From positions 82,686,407-82,750,406 of the forward strand of contig CM028380.1 of assembly GCA_013146195.2 (NCBI GenBank): a DNA stretch of 64,000 bases, read 5' to 3'. A program made the position numbers and the translations under genes. The DNA comes from Codonopsis lanceolata (Eukaryota; Streptophyta; Magnoliopsida; Asterales; Campanulaceae). Below are positions 19,771 to 32,663 of this stretch, piece after piece. The stretch's first letter is position 1; every line of letters starts with the position of its first letter. The notes under the pieces were generated by a model that was not told the DNA's origin, searched no databases, and saw only the letters and a list, made by a program, of their open reading frames with translations.

Positions 19771-21635
19771 CACCAAGATATAGGAGGTCGAGGCCGGGAT
19801 GCACGAACTTCGACAAGTAGCCGGGTCACAGGGCAGAGCCCGTGATCAACGTGCATAGTACACCGGCTCGCTCCAACTCAATCGGCAAGGGATAGGAGCG
19901 CCAAAACCCCAGGGGCGAGTTCGACACTAACGTAAAGTCAGGCTCGGCAAAGAGTGGCCGCCGAGGGATCTAGGGCGAGCATCCACTCTCGCCTAAGGTT
20001 CCCGTCTGAGGAAACCACCGGCTCAAGCGAGGAAGTCTCAACCACATGCTCAGGGCTTCAACCAACATGGGTCTCTCCGGATCTCGACATCCATCCCCAC
20101 TCGAAAAGAAGCTCGTTTGGGGTCCCCGATAAGAAAGCGCAACCGAAGAAGAGATCGAAGAACACCTCGAGTGACGAGGGGGCCAGGGAACCCCACACAG
20201 CGATAGGCTCTGCACGAGGCGATAAACCAATGACGGATGTCGAGATAAGAGCATGGATGGAAAAGCTAGAAGCTCGGCAGAGCACTGGAAGGAATGTGGG
20301 CATCAAAAAGATAGGAGTGCCTTTCATAAAGCAGATATGGGAGGTAGGTGTGCCTCTAAAATGAAAATCCCGTACTTTGAAGACTACAATGGTACCATAA
20401 CGGCCCTGGATCATGTGTCAGGGTTCAAGTTGAAGATGATCATCGCGACCAGGCTCGATGACATATGGTGCCTACTGTTCGCAGGAACCCTAAAAAAGCA
20501 GGCCCAACAGTGGTATAATGGGTTGGCCCATGACTCTATCACCTGTTGGGATGACTTCAAAGGGGCCTTCCTGAAAAAATTTGCTTCGGCAGGTGCCCTC
20601 CCAAAAAGCGAGACGGACCTGTGCAGCGTCAAACAAGAGAATGGAGAAAAAGTGCTCTCGTACATGGCCCGCTTTAAAGAAGTTTTAGACCAGATCCCTG
20701 ACATCCCTGATACCTCGATAAGAATGTGCTTCGGAGCGGGCCTCCTACGAGGAAACTGCCGAACCGAGCTCCTCATGAGACCTCGGGACACAATTGGAGA
20801 GATGTTCCTAACAGCACAAAGAGTGGCCTTACTAGACGACGAGCAGCCTCCTACCATAGCAAACTCACGGACAACCGCGTCCTCTCCAAGCACAACTAAC
20901 GCCGTCGACCAGCCACTCACCGCCGACAAAAGGCACAAGGGAAAAGACCAGGGAAGAGTTCGGCAAGACGATGTTCACCCTGCAAGGAAGAGGGAGGAAG
21001 AACGGGGTTCAAAGTTCACCGGCGAGATTAGGGGCCCAAGGCGAGACAATGAGCTAGAGGACTTTACTCCCCTCAATGCATCAAGGGAACATATCATCGA
21101 TGTCCTCCTAACATAAAACCAGATACGACGACCCTTCCCCATGAAGTCACCCTTCGATACCCGAAATCCAAGGAAAAGGTGCAGTTTCCACAATGAGATC
21201 GGCCACGTGACAGAGGAATGCATACAGCTCAAGAGAGCTATACAACATGTTATAAACAAGGGTGATCAGAGGTTCGTAACAAGAGAGCCAAACCATCGCG
21301 CCCCCGGACCAAGGGCTCCGGGTGGCAACAACAGACAGCCAGGTAACAGATCAGTGGTCAACACCATCCGAGAGGAGGCTCGGAGTATCACACAATTGAA
21401 AAATGCAATCAACTACTTGTGCAGCTCGGCCGATAGCGTGATGGAGGGAATGCTCGAACATGAAATGGTTTTCAGAGACACCGAGCTAGCCGTTAACACA
21501 TACGCTCGGCAAAATACTTTGACTCTACAAATTGGGATCCACAACAGCCTCGTCAAATGAGTGGTGATAGACACAGGTGCCGGGAGGGACGTAATGTACT
21601 ACAAATGCTTTCTAGCATTAGAACTCGACAATACC
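19771..21635 (+). pseudogene. gag: Gypsy gag to protease fragment at the centre of the palindrome
   Basis: A GC-richer block starts abruptly after the satellite. Readings at 19954-20364 and 20253-21116 join by a frame change near 20350 and form a Gag. KIPYFEDYNGT is followed by the capsid block with LFAGTLKKQAQQWYNGL and FLKKFAS (retrotransposon gag family). After a stop at 21116 a second frame (21141-21560) gives a nucleocapsid-like RCSFHNEIGHVTEECIQLK. Beyond the stop at 21560, VVIDTGAGRDVMYYKCF contains a DTG protease active site. The fragment is a Tat-type Gypsy but different from the element at 1-7321 (DTG versus DNG, much less decayed). It is cut by the assembly gap, and no LTR or PBS is visible at its left end. 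Confidence 0.85.
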
Positions 21636-21735
21636 NNNNNNNNNNNNNNNNNNNNNNNNNNNNNNNNNNNNNNNNNNNNNNNNNNNNNNNNNNNNNNNNN
21701 NNNNNNNNNNNNNNNNNNNNNNNNNNNNNNNNNNN
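21636..21735. other. Assembly gap of exactly 100 N
   Basis: A run of 100 N, the usual placeholder for a gap of unknown length. It separates the Gypsy protease on the left from CTTAA satellite on the right, so the order, orientation and distance of the two halves of the palindrome are not proven by contiguous sequence. Confidence 1.
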
Positions 21736-24088
21736 TTTAACTTAAACGTAACGTAATTTAATCCCTAACTTAACTTAACTTAACTTAACTTAACTTAACT
21801 TAACTTAACTTAATGTAACTTAACTTAACTTAGCTTAACGTAACGTAAATTCCTAATCTTACTTAACTTGTAATTAACTTAACTTAACTTACTTTCTTAA
21901 CGTAACTTAACTTAACTTTTAACGTAACTTAACTTAATCCTAGCTTAACTTAACTTAACGTAACGTAACTTATCTTAACGCAACGTAACTTCACCCAACT
22001 TAACCAATCTCAACTTAACTTAACTTTAACTTAACTTCTAACTTAACATAACTTAACTTAACTTAATCCTAACTTAACGTAACTAACTTCTTTAACTTAA
22101 CTTAACTTTAACTTAGCTTAACTTAACTTAACTTAATCTAACGTAACTTAACTTAGCTTAACGTGTAATTTTAACTTAACTTAGCTTAACTTAAATTAAT
22201 TAACTTCTAACTTAGCTTAACGTAACATAACTTTAACTTATCTTAACTTAACGTAACCTAACTTAATCCTAACTTAACTTAACTTAACTTAACTTTAACT
22301 TAGCTTAACGTAACGTAACTAACTAACTTACTTACTTAACGTAACGCAACTTTAACTTAACTTAACTTAACTTAACTTCTCAACTTAACTTAACTTAACT
22401 TAACTTAACTTTATCCTAACTTAACGCAACTTAACTTAACTTAACTTAACTTAACTTCTTAACTAACTTAACTTAAATTTAACTAACTAATAACGTAACG
22501 TAACTTAACTTAACTTAACTTAACTCAACTTAACTTAACTTAACTTAACTTAACTTAACTTAACTAACTTAACTTAACTTAAACTTAACTTTAGCTTAAC
22601 TTAACTTAACTTAACTTAACATAACTTAACTTAACGCACGTAACCAATAACTTAACTTAATTAACTTAACTTAACTTAACGTAATGTATCTTAACTTAAC
22701 TTAACTTAACTTAACTTAGCTTAACTTAACTTAACTTAACTTAACTTAACTTAACTTAACTTAACTTAACTTAACTTAACGTTAACGTAACTTAACTTAA
22801 CTTAACTTAACGTAACGAACTTTAACTTAACTTAACTTAACTTTAACTTAACTTAACATAACTTAACGCAACGTAGCTTAACTTAACTTAACTTAGCTTA
22901 ACTAACTTAACTTAACTTAACTTAACTTAACTTAACTTAACTTAACTTAACTTAACTTTAGCGTAACTTAACTTAACTTAACTTAACTTAAACTTAACTT
23001 AACTTAACTTAATCTTAACGTAACTAACTTAACTTAACTTTTTACGAACTTAACTTAATCGCAACTTAACTTAACTAACTAACTTAACTTAACTTAACTT
23101 AACTTAACTTAACGTAACTTAACTTAACTTAACTTAACTTAACTTTAACATAACTTAACTTTATACTTAAAAAACTTAACAACTTAACTTAACTTAACTA
23201 ACTTAACTTAACTTAACTTAACTTAAGTAACTAACTTAACATTAATTAACTTAACTTAACTTACTTAACTTAACTTAACTTAACTTAACTTAACTTAACT
23301 TAACTTAACTTAACTTAACTTAACTTAACTTAACTTAACTTAACTTAACTTAACGTAACGTAACTTAACTTAACTTAACTTAACTTAACTTAACGTAACT
23401 TAACTTAACTTAACTTAACTTAACTTAACTTAACTTAACTTAACTTTAACTTAACTTAACTTAACTTAACTTAACTTAACTTAACTTAACTTAACTTAAC
23501 TTAACTTAACTTAACTTAACTTAACTTAATAACTAACTTAACTTAACTTAACTTAACTCTTAACTTAACTTAACTTTAACTTAACTTAACTTAACTTAAC
23601 TTAACTTAACTTAACTAACTTAACTTAACTTAACTTAACTTAACTTAACTTAACTTAACTTAACTTAGCTTAACTTAACTTAACTTAACTTAACTTAACT
23701 TAACTTAACGTAACTTAACTTAACTTAACTTAACTTAACTTAACTTAACTTAACTTAACTTAACTTAACTTAACGTTAACTTAACTTAACTTAACTTAAC
23801 TTAACTTAACTTAACTTAACTTAACTTAACTTAACTTAGCTTAACGTAACTTAACTTAACTTAACTTAACTTAACTTAACTTAACGTAACATAAGTTAAC
23901 TTAGCTTAACGTAACTTTAACTTAGTTTAAACTTAACTTAACTTAACTTAACGTAACTTAACAGAACTTAACTTAGCTTAACATAACGTAACTTAACTAA
24001 GTTTAACGTAACGTAACTTAACTTAACTTAACTTAACTTAGCTTAACTTAACTTAACTTAACTTAACCGTAACGTAACTTAAGCTTAA
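21736..24088 (-). repeat. CTTAA (TTAAG) satellite, right arm
   Basis: About 2.35 kb, the inverse of 16967-19770. The stretch 23240-23880 is the most homogeneous, with long runs of unbroken CTTAA. The end nearest the gap is more variable. Homogenised next to degenerate stretches suggests local expansion after the arms formed, or collapse in assembly. Confidence 0.95.
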
Positions 24089-24526
24089 CCCCACCCCCAC
24101 CCCCATCCGGCCCCACCCCCAACCCTAATCTTAAAACCTAAACCTTAAACCTAAAATCTAAACCTAAACTTAAACCTAAACGTAAACCATACACCATAAC
24201 ACTAACCCTAAACTTAACCCTAAACCTAACCCCAACCCCAACCCCAACCCCAACCCCACCCCAACCCCACCCCCACCCCCACCCCCACCCCCAACCCCAA
24301 CCCCAACCCCAACCCCAACCCCACCCCACCCCCACCCCCAACCCCAACCCCAACCCCAACCCCAACCCCATCCCCATCCCCATCCCCAACCCCACCCCCA
24401 CCCCCATCCCCACCCCCACTCCCACCCCAACCCGACCCCCAACCCCACCCCAACCCACCCTAAAACCTAAACCTAAACCTAAACCTAAACCTAAACGTAA
24501 ACCATACACCATAACACTAACCATAA
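24089..24526 (-). repeat. Inner C-rich (G-rich on minus) array, right arm
   Basis: Mirror of 16562-16966 with CCCCAA and CCCCCA words, bounded by CCATACACCATAACACTAAC at both sides. The open frames crossing it are Gly/Val-rich artefacts of the repeat. Confidence 0.9.
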
Positions 24527-24998
24527 ACTTAACTTAACTTAACTTAATGCTACGTAACGTAACGTAACTTAACTTACATGAATATGCCATTCTTCAAGAC
24601 AATGTTGTATAGAATGATGAACACAACAGATTCTGGTTACATTTTTTTCTCGACCCGATCCGATCAGTTAAAACCCAATCGGATCAAATATTTGTTCACA
24701 ACAAAGCATCAATTCGTTTAGCGGGTTTTCCTAATTTTAAATTCTGAAATTATTTAGCGACGGAATGTGCTAGAGATATGCAACACAATATGACCACATG
24801 CAAATTCAAATTTACTCTATTTATATAATTTTGTTATTATTTTCTTAAATATATAAATTAAGTTGTAATGTGAATATTTTAATTTTTGTAATTATATTGA
24901 TGCTAATCATTTTAATGAATGATATTATATTATTAAATTAATATTTCAAATATTAATTTAATAATAAAATATTATTCATTAAAATGATTATAATATTT

Positions 24999-25039
<41 letters not shown>

Positions 25040-25499
25040 ACACAAAGGGAATTTACAAAAACAAAAATATTCCAAAAAGCCTTTTATTTTAAATTTACAA
25101 AGGGATTTTACAAAACAAATATTTCAACGAAAGTAACGTAACGTGACTTAACGTAACGTAACTTAAGCTAACTTAACGTAACGTAAGTTAAAGCTACAAT
25201 ATTTTCGTAAAAAACTCGGTATAATATTGTGGAAGTTATATAAAATATTCACTTAAAAATAATTTTGAATAATTTTTTTAATTTTTTACTTAAAAATAAT
25301 TGTGGTAGTTAATCTTTTGATTTTTAAAATAAATTGGATTTGGTAATTTAATAATATTATATTATAAAATATAATAATATTTAACTAGTTTTACACCCGT
25401 GCGTAGAACGCGCTCACACTTTGTTTTTATTAAATTAATTTCAAGCAAAATAAAATCTATAAATCAAAAATATAAATTTAGAAAATATTGAAATAAATT
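24527..25499. other. AT-rich DNA, right arm (mirror of 15561-16561)
   Basis: No gene. Carries the (TA)n tract at 25001-25036, the TTACG/TTAAG seed cluster at 25125-25192 and the palindromic AT stretch next to the microsatellite. Small substitutions distinguish it from the left arm, for example in the GATCCGATC-rich part near 24650. Confidence 0.6.
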
Positions 25500-27302
25500 A
25501 AAATTATTTATTTCGATCTCCCGCTCTCCTCTCCCGCCCACACAGATTTCCCCCAAATTCCCTCCATATATATAGTTTTCCCAAAATTGCAAACACACTA
25601 CAACCCCTCGCGCTCTAAATTCCCCCAAATTCCCTCCCGCTCTCCTGTAAACGGCGGCCCTTCACTCTCCTCCAGCCTTCCATGTCCGACCACAGATCCA
25701 CCGCCGCCGTACAGCCAGCAGCTAGCCCGTGTGCGCGCGTTCCAGCTCCGGCCTCTTCTCCAAACTCCACTTTCCTCCGCCGGCAAAACTCCAGCCGGAC
25801 CCTTCATCTCCCTAACCATCTCCCATCCTTCATCTTTTCCATCCCGATTCCATCTCCTTTGTCTTCTCCGGCCATGATGTTCACTCCCCCTACCAGTTTG
25901 TGGCCCCCCGTTACAGACATCTAGTAACCCAATTCGTTCCCCCATCGTAAAAGTCGTACCCCTCTGCTCCATCATTCTCTATCCCAGCCATCAGTTGGCT
26001 CAGGCCAAAGCTTTCACTAAACCCAGCAGCAAACTCATCAAAGCCATCATCTCCTTCCACCTTTGTTCATCCCGACTCAAAGCGCCAAATGATCACTGCC
26101 TCCTTCGCCGGGCGTCGACAACATCCTCCATTTTTCCAATGGGTTAAAGCTTGAATTTCGGAATTCCTTTGCAAAATTTTCAAGTAAGATTGTTTCAATT
26201 TTTCTATTTATTGCTGAAATTTGAAATTTTGCTTTGGGAATTTTGCGGAAAATCTGTGCATAACTATGATATGGTTTACTGTCGATTTTGTAAGAATTCA
26301 ATTATGGTGGTATCATGCTGAGTTATCTGCTGAAAATTTTGAAATCACTGCCTTAAAAATTTGTTGCCCATATGCAATTCCTGTTTTTTTTAGTTCAACT
26401 ATGGGAAACTTGGGAATTTTCATGTACCAGTGACTTGAGTTTAGGCTGATATGGGTATTCTGAATTTTGAAGTTTGTGTTTTGTGCACATGTGCTCTATG
26501 GTCAGATTAAATAGTGAGAGTGGTGGGCAACTTTTGGGTGCTTTAATTTGCTATACATGTCATGAGTTTAGGCTGGGGTGTTTGTTGAGATAAGTTGTAC
26601 TGAAAAATTGCAAATTGTTCATAAGTATAATCTAGTTATACTTCATTTAATTGCTGACCTTGGTGGTGATTGAGTTTATCCTCACAAGTCGTTTTGGGAA
26701 AATTGGAGGATGTAAGGTAGCTGTTTAGCATCTGGTCTGTTTTCTGTCTCTGTGTTGATTATAAAATGAAGAAAATTATTTTAATCTATGGAGCTTGGTC
26801 ATGCTTATTTGGCTTTATTGGCTATATACTCACAGTTAATTCACTTGCTCCATAGATTATTTTCTTTAGAAGCAAATTTAAACTTTGAGAAGCTGATATC
26901 TACTGAAAGAATGTCTCAAGTTAGAACGAAATCAAATCCCATATCTATGAGAGAATTTCCAAAAGTTGTTTATTGGTAAATTTCGCTCACTATGTAAATG
27001 TAATAAGCACGAGGAAGAATGCATATGAATTTTGAACAATGACAAATAGGACCTTGTTCTCACTTCTCTCGTCTTAGAGATCAAATTTAAGCCTTAAAAA
27101 TATTTTTTCGCTTCTAAATTTATAGACATAAGCACTGGAAATCTGTCACACTACGCCGGAACTTTCCACTCCGGTTTGTTTTGCATCCTTGTGAATGGCA
27201 CATTTTTTTCTCTTTTTCTCATGCAAAGTCTCTTTTTACACCTAACGTCATTATTCCTCCATTGAATTTTCTTTTATTTAGTTATTGTTTTGTTATTTTA
27301 GT
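25500..27302 (+). other. Gene-like 5' segment of the right arm
   Basis: Mirror of 13758-15560. On the plus strand: TATA-like CCATATATATAG at 25564-25575, C-rich leader, an open Ser/Pro-rich reading at 25682-25924, a further reading near 26000-26110, then a GTAAGATTG intron-like start near 26184. Downstream is an open reading at 26788-26979 beginning MELGHAYLALLAIYSQLIHL. No domain recognised. Whether it is a captured host gene or a degenerate transposon gene cannot be decided from the sequence. Confidence 0.4.
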
Positions 27303-27720
27303 TGAGTCTTCTCGATATAAGTGCCAAGAAGACCTCTAGAAGGCATATATTGTATGCCCAACTTCTCTTATTGCAACTGATGTTGTAAGGCTGAATAGGC
27401 GGGTATCTTATTCAAAGGAGTTTAGTGGTTGCAATAAAGAAAATCTTTTGTTTAAACTCTTATGTGGAGTATTATAGTGCAAGTGCATAATCAATAAAAA
27501 TTGTTGATCTTTCAGAAAAAGGGCCAAAATAAAAAATTTGGTATTTTTAGTTGTTTTTTTTACCATCTATAGTTTCAGATATTGTTATGACTGCGTTAAA
27601 GAGGTAACAAAAGCAGTCATCAACTAATTTGGAGTTGAGTCATTATGACTGGATGCCGAATGTTGTCATATAATTAAGCTTCTACCTGTTTGCTCTAGGA
27701 TTCTATCACCCAATTCGATA
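27303..27720. other. Right-arm-specific block (0.42 kb)
   Basis: Occupies the place of the 1.69-kb block with oxidase-like exons in the left arm. It begins right after GTTATTTTAG, a splice-acceptor-like end shared by both arms. AT-rich with no recognised coding sequence. It may be the original filling of the element or a second unrelated insertion. Confidence 0.5.
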
Positions 27721-28632
27721 TAAAATTTTCACCACTAGCCATCATTATTTGTAATTGCCATTTTAAAAGTTTGCTTATGTTTTTGAACGTAATATTTGTG
27801 GAAGTGCTATTCCCACTCATATATTCCATTGTAGAGTGCATGAAACATTATGTACCAGTAAAGCAAAGAATTACATGAAGTGGCTTGGTTGAAAAGTGGA
27901 GTGTGGCATTTCCAAATTCTTTTTATAATTTTTGTTTTTATGTGTGTTTGTGGCCTGGGCATGTTCTATGATTCTTGTGCTTCAACTTTTCAGTTGCATT
28001 TTTACATCTCCTTATATTTTAAATATGATGACTGTGCTTTCGAAGTTAATATGGAAAAAAAGAGGAAAAAGAATAGGAAAACCGTAAAGCCAAAGGATTG
28101 AGTTTATTGAGAGTATTGGTCATGCTTGATGCAACAAATCACTTGCATTTCTGCACTTTTTTGAATGTTAAGTCTTTTGTTGGCCCACTTGAAGTTTTAA
28201 TCAACTCTTAAGTTTAACTTTTGCTATGTAATTTTAGGTTTGGATGTTGAATTTGAGTTGTTGACTTGTTGGCTATTGCTATTTTTTTTGATAAGTGTTG
28301 ACTTGTTGCTATTATATGTGATCTTAATTTCATATATTATCCTCATTTATAATATGCTTTGGAATTTGTTACAATAAATAAATATATATACTCCCTTTGT
28401 CCCCCCAAAAAAAGACTTTCCTCTTTGGTTTCTTTTAAAAAATTAGTCCCATATCTAGTAATAGGATTGACTTCTACTGTTTGAGAATTGATTGAAATAA
28501 TCTCACATATCTTAAACAAACAATCTCACTTTCCTTTCAATGATGTTCCATTGAGTCTTGTTTTGAAATTTAAGTTTGCAGTTTTTGTGCCATTCTAGTT
28601 TACCCTGTATATGTCAATAAGAAAAGTTGGAT
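27721..28632 (+). other. Distal gene-like segment, right arm (mirror of 11153-12067)
   Basis: Contains the 73-codon open reading at 27880-28101 with the basic end KKRKKNRKTVKPKD, then AT-rich sequence. Nearly identical to the left arm across 900 bp, arguing that the two copies separated recently or are kept alike by conversion. Confidence 0.4.
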
Positions 28633-30142
28633 ACAACCCCACCCAACCCCAACCCCAAACCCAAACCCAACCCCAACCCTAACCCTAAAATGTAAACCTT
28701 AAACTTAAACCTAAAACTAAACCTAAACCATAACACTATCCCTAAACCTAAACCTAACCCCAACCCCCACCCCAACCCCCCACCCAACCCCCAACCCCAA
28801 CCCCCCCAACCCCCAATTACCCCAACCCCAACCCCAACCCCAAACCCCAACCCTAACCTTAAACCTTAAACCTTAAACCTAAAACTAAACCTAAATCATA
28901 ATACTATCCCTAAACCAAAACCCAACCCTAACCCCAACCCCAACCTCAACCCCAACCCCAACCCCAACTCCACCCCACCCCCACCCCAACCCCAACCCCA
29001 ACCCCACCCCCACCCCACCCCAACCCCAACCCCACCCCAACCCCAACCCCAACCCCAACCCCCCCCAACCCCAACCCCAACCCCAACCCCAACCCCAACC
29101 CCAACCCTAACCCTAAAACGTAAACCTTAAACCTTAAACCTTAAACCTAAACCTAAACCTAAACCTAAACCTAAACCTAAACCATAACACTATCCCTAAA
29201 CCTAAACCTAACCCCAACCCCAACCCCAACCCCCACCCCCACCCCAACCCCAACCCTAACCCCAACCCCCACCCCAACCCCAACCCTAACCCTAACCCTA
29301 AACCTTAAACCTTAAACCTAAACCTAAAACTAAACCTAAATCATAATACTATCCCTAAACCTAAACCTAACCCCCCAACCCCCCCAACCCCACCCAACCC
29401 CAACCCCAACCCCAACCCTAAACCCCAACCCTAAAACGTAAACCTAAACCTAAACCTGAACCTAAACCATAAACCTAATTCGTAACACTAAGTTCACTAA
29501 CCTTAAACCTAAACCATAACGCTATCCCTAAACCTAAACCTAACCCCAACCACACCCCCAACCCCACCCCAACCACACCCCCAACCCCACCCCAACCCTC
29601 ACCCCCACCCCCACCCCAACCCCAACCCCAACCCCATCCCCAACCCTAACCCTAACCCTAACCCTAAAACGTAAACCTTAAACCTAAAACCTAAACCTAA
29701 ACCTAAACCTAAACCATAACACTATCCCTAAACCTAAACCTAACCCCGACCACATCCACCCCACCCCACCCCACCCACCCCAACCCTAAACCCCAACCCT
29801 AAAACGTAAACCTTAAACCTAAACCATAACACTATCCCTAAACCTAAACCTAACCCCAATTAACCACACCCCTAACCCAACCCCAACCCCAACCCCAACC
29901 CCAAACCCCAACCCTAACCCTAAAATGTAAACCTTAAACCTAAAACTTAAACCTAAACCTAAACCATAACACTATCCCTAAACCTAAACCTAACCCCAAC
30001 CACACCCTAACCCCCACCCCCACCCCAACCCCAACCCTAAACCCTAACCCTAACCCTAACCCTAAAACGTAAACCTTAAACCTAAAACCTAAACTAAACC
30101 TAAACCATAACACTATCCCTAAACCTAAACCTAACCCCAACC
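28633..30142 (-). repeat. Telomere-like C-rich (G-rich on minus) array, right arm
   Basis: Mirror of 9573-11152: CCCCAA, CCTAAA, CCCTAA and CCTAAC words with CCATAACACTATCCC marking the larger units. The number and order of units differ somewhat from the left arm, as expected for an array that expands and contracts. Confidence 0.9.
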
Positions 30143-31045
30143 ATGTTAGTTTGTATGGTACGTATGCTAGTGTAAATTTAGTGTATTAATGTTTAAACAT
30201 CGATTTATGTATGTTTGTTAGCTGGGTAGCCATGTTGATGCTATGAAATCCATGGTTTTAGTTTAATTGACTTTGAAACAAAAAAAGATAACTTTATGTA
30301 AGTTTGGGGGGTGTTAGTGTAAATAGTAAGAAATAAAAGGGTGTTAGTGTAAATTTAGTGTATTAATGTTTAAACATCGATTTATGTACGTTTGTTAGCT
30401 GGGTAGCCATGTTGATGCTATGAAATCCATGGTTGTAGTTTAATTGACTTTGAAATAAAAAAAAGATAACTTTATGTAAGTTTGGGGGGTGTTAGTGTAA
30501 ATAGTAAGAAATAAAAGGGTGTTAGTGTAAATTTAGTGTATTAATGCTTAAACATCGATTTATATACGTTTGTTAGCTGGGTAGCCATGTTGATGTTATG
30601 AAATCCATGGTTGTAGTTTAATTGACTTTGAAACCAAAAAAATAATTGTATGTACGTTGAGGGGTGTTAGTGTAAATGGTAAGAATTAAAGGGGTGTTAG
30701 TATAAATTTAGTGTATTAATGCTTAAACATCGATTTATGTACGTTTGTTAGCTGGGTAGCCATGTTGATGCTATGAAATCCATGGTTGTAGTTTAGTTGA
30801 CTTTGAAACCAAAAAAGATAATTGTATGTACGTTTAGGGGGTGTTAGTGTAAATGGTAAGAAACAAAGGGGGTGTTAGTGTAAATTTAGTGTATTAATGT
30901 TTAAACATCGATTTATGTACGCTTGTTAGCTAGGTAGCCATGTTGATGCTATGAAATCCATGGTTGTAGTTTAATTGACTTTGAAACCGAACAACATAAC
31001 TGTATGTACGTTGGGGGACTTTGAAACCAAACGTGTTTACTTTCA
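30143..31045 (-). repeat. 177-bp tandem repeats, right arm
   Basis: Five copies of the unit described at 8687-9572, inverted, each with GATGCTATGAAATCCATGGT (or one variant) and GGGGTGTTAGTGTAAAT words. Confidence 0.9.
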
Positions 31046-31667
31046 AGCAACATTTATTCCATTTCTTCTCTTTCCATTCCTCTGGTTTAATACTCATATT
31101 GGGGGTGGGGGAAATAGGGTTGGACCATTTTTGTTATTATTATTAACTAATTGATTTTGGATAACTTGTACATGTTTAGGTTCATCCAGCAAAAAAAGCA
31201 AAGAAATGATGATTATGCCATAAATGTATTCCTATGGTAAGCTTCTATAGCTTCTTGTTTGATCATATGAAAACAATGACGTACTTTTTCTTGTTGATTT
31301 TTAATCAAAATAATAATTTTACTTGGACAGGTTTTCTAGCTGATTGCCGTGAAGATGAAGTTTTTTTTGATACTCATGTCGTAGGATTTTTTTAATTTTC
31401 TTTTTAGTTTTTTTTTATTAGATATAGTTTACATGGATTTGTACAAGTTTAAATTTACAAGTTAACTCTAGAAACAAGTTTTTGGTATTAATTGTTATGT
31501 ATAATTTACATGGATTGTTGTAATAACATTTATAGTTTGATGTTTTTAAATTGGTTTTATATTATTGTTTATTTTGTGTCTTCAGTTTTGTATTAATTGT
31601 TATATTATCAGGTACAAAAATTTATAATAATAGTATTTTTGAGGGTTTTTTTTTAAATTTTTTTACA
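31046..31667 (+). other. AT-rich spacer, right arm, with splice-like junctions
   Basis: Mirror of 8051-8686. Plus-strand features: CTATG|GTAAGC near 31235 and TTGGACAG|GTTTTC near 31330 bracket a potential 90-100 bp intron, followed by a short open stretch and an AT-rich tail that runs to the terminal repeats. No domain. Confidence 0.4.
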
Positions 31668-32274
31668 TTATTAGCGACGGAATTTTCCGTCGCTGAAATT
31701 CAAATTTAATTAATTTTTAAAAGCCTTTAGCGACGGAATTTTCCGTCGCTGAAATTAAAATTTTATAAATTTTTAGCTTTTGAAATTTTCGTCGAAATTG
31801 AAATTAAATTATTTTTTAAAAGCCTTTAGCGACGGAATTTTCCGTCGCTGAAATTCAAATTTAATTAATTTTTAAAAGTTTTTAGCGACGGAATTTTCCG
31901 TCGCTGAAATTCGATTTTAATTAATTTTTAAAATCCTTTAGCGACGGAAATTAAAAATTATTTTTTAAAGCCTTTAGCGACGGAAAATTTCCGTCGCTGA
32001 AATTCAATTTTAATTAATTTTAAACGCTTTAGCGACGGAATTTTCCGTCGCTAAATTTTTCAGCGACGGAAAATTTCGCGAAAATCAACCTTTAGCGACG
32101 GAAAATTCAAATTCAATAATTTTTAAGGCTGCCTTTAGCGACGGAAATCGGTCCTCGACGAAGGATTAGCGACGAATGGCGACGGAAAAATTCCGTCGCT
32201 GGGGGCCTTTAGCAACGGAATTTCGCCTTTAGCGACGGAAAATTCCGTCACTAAAGGTCATTTTTCTAGTAGTG
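31668..32274 (-). repeat. Right TIR and subterminal palindromic repeats
   Basis: Inverse of 7322-8050, ending TCATTTTTCTAGTAGTG at 32274. Slightly shorter and more eroded: several units have lost one side of the palindrome (for example near 31775-31800 and 31940). The outermost 50 bp are identical to the left end. Confidence 0.85.
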
Positions 32275-32663
32275 TTGGGTAATTGCCCTACGAGATTCCA
32301 TTCGAGCTCAAGATATATTGGGCTTAGGGTGTGACGTGTTTAAAGTCCATATCTGACTTTGGTTATTTTAGTTATGATTTATAATATTTAAATATAAATG
32401 ACACGTTAAAGCCAGAAAATAATTATTTTCGGCTAGGTTGACCGGAAGTGTATTATACATTATGTGTTTCTTTTTATATTATAAAAATATATTTTTATTT
32501 TAAACTTGACTAATTAATAATGATTAATTAGTATTTAATTGGGTCAAATTGGTGATTATTTGGTTTTGACAATGTTGACTTTTGACCCACTAATGAGATT
32601 TACACCTCAAAATTATTAACCAATTAATATATTATATTTCACCTAACTAACTAAGTGGTCAAT

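Larger units (their letters stand above)
7322..32274. mobile_element. Giant inverted-repeat structure with CACTA-type ends (foldback-like), non-autonomous as seen
   Basis: The left end CACTACTAGAAAAATGACC at 7322 is matched exactly by its reverse complement ending at 32274. CACTA elements (En/Spm class) have such termini and move by a TNP2-type transposase, and subterminal repeats bind the accessory protein. Here homology does not stop at the TIR: the whole left arm (7322-19770) is the reverse complement of the right arm (21736-32274) apart from indels. Segments such as 11156-12067 versus 27721-28630 differ at only a few bases. No transposase reading was found in either arm. The expected 3-bp target duplication is absent (TCT on the left, TTG on the right), and the centre contains a Gypsy fragment and a 100-N gap. 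A genuine foldback element and a scaffold join of two separate elements are both possible. Confidence 0.7.
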
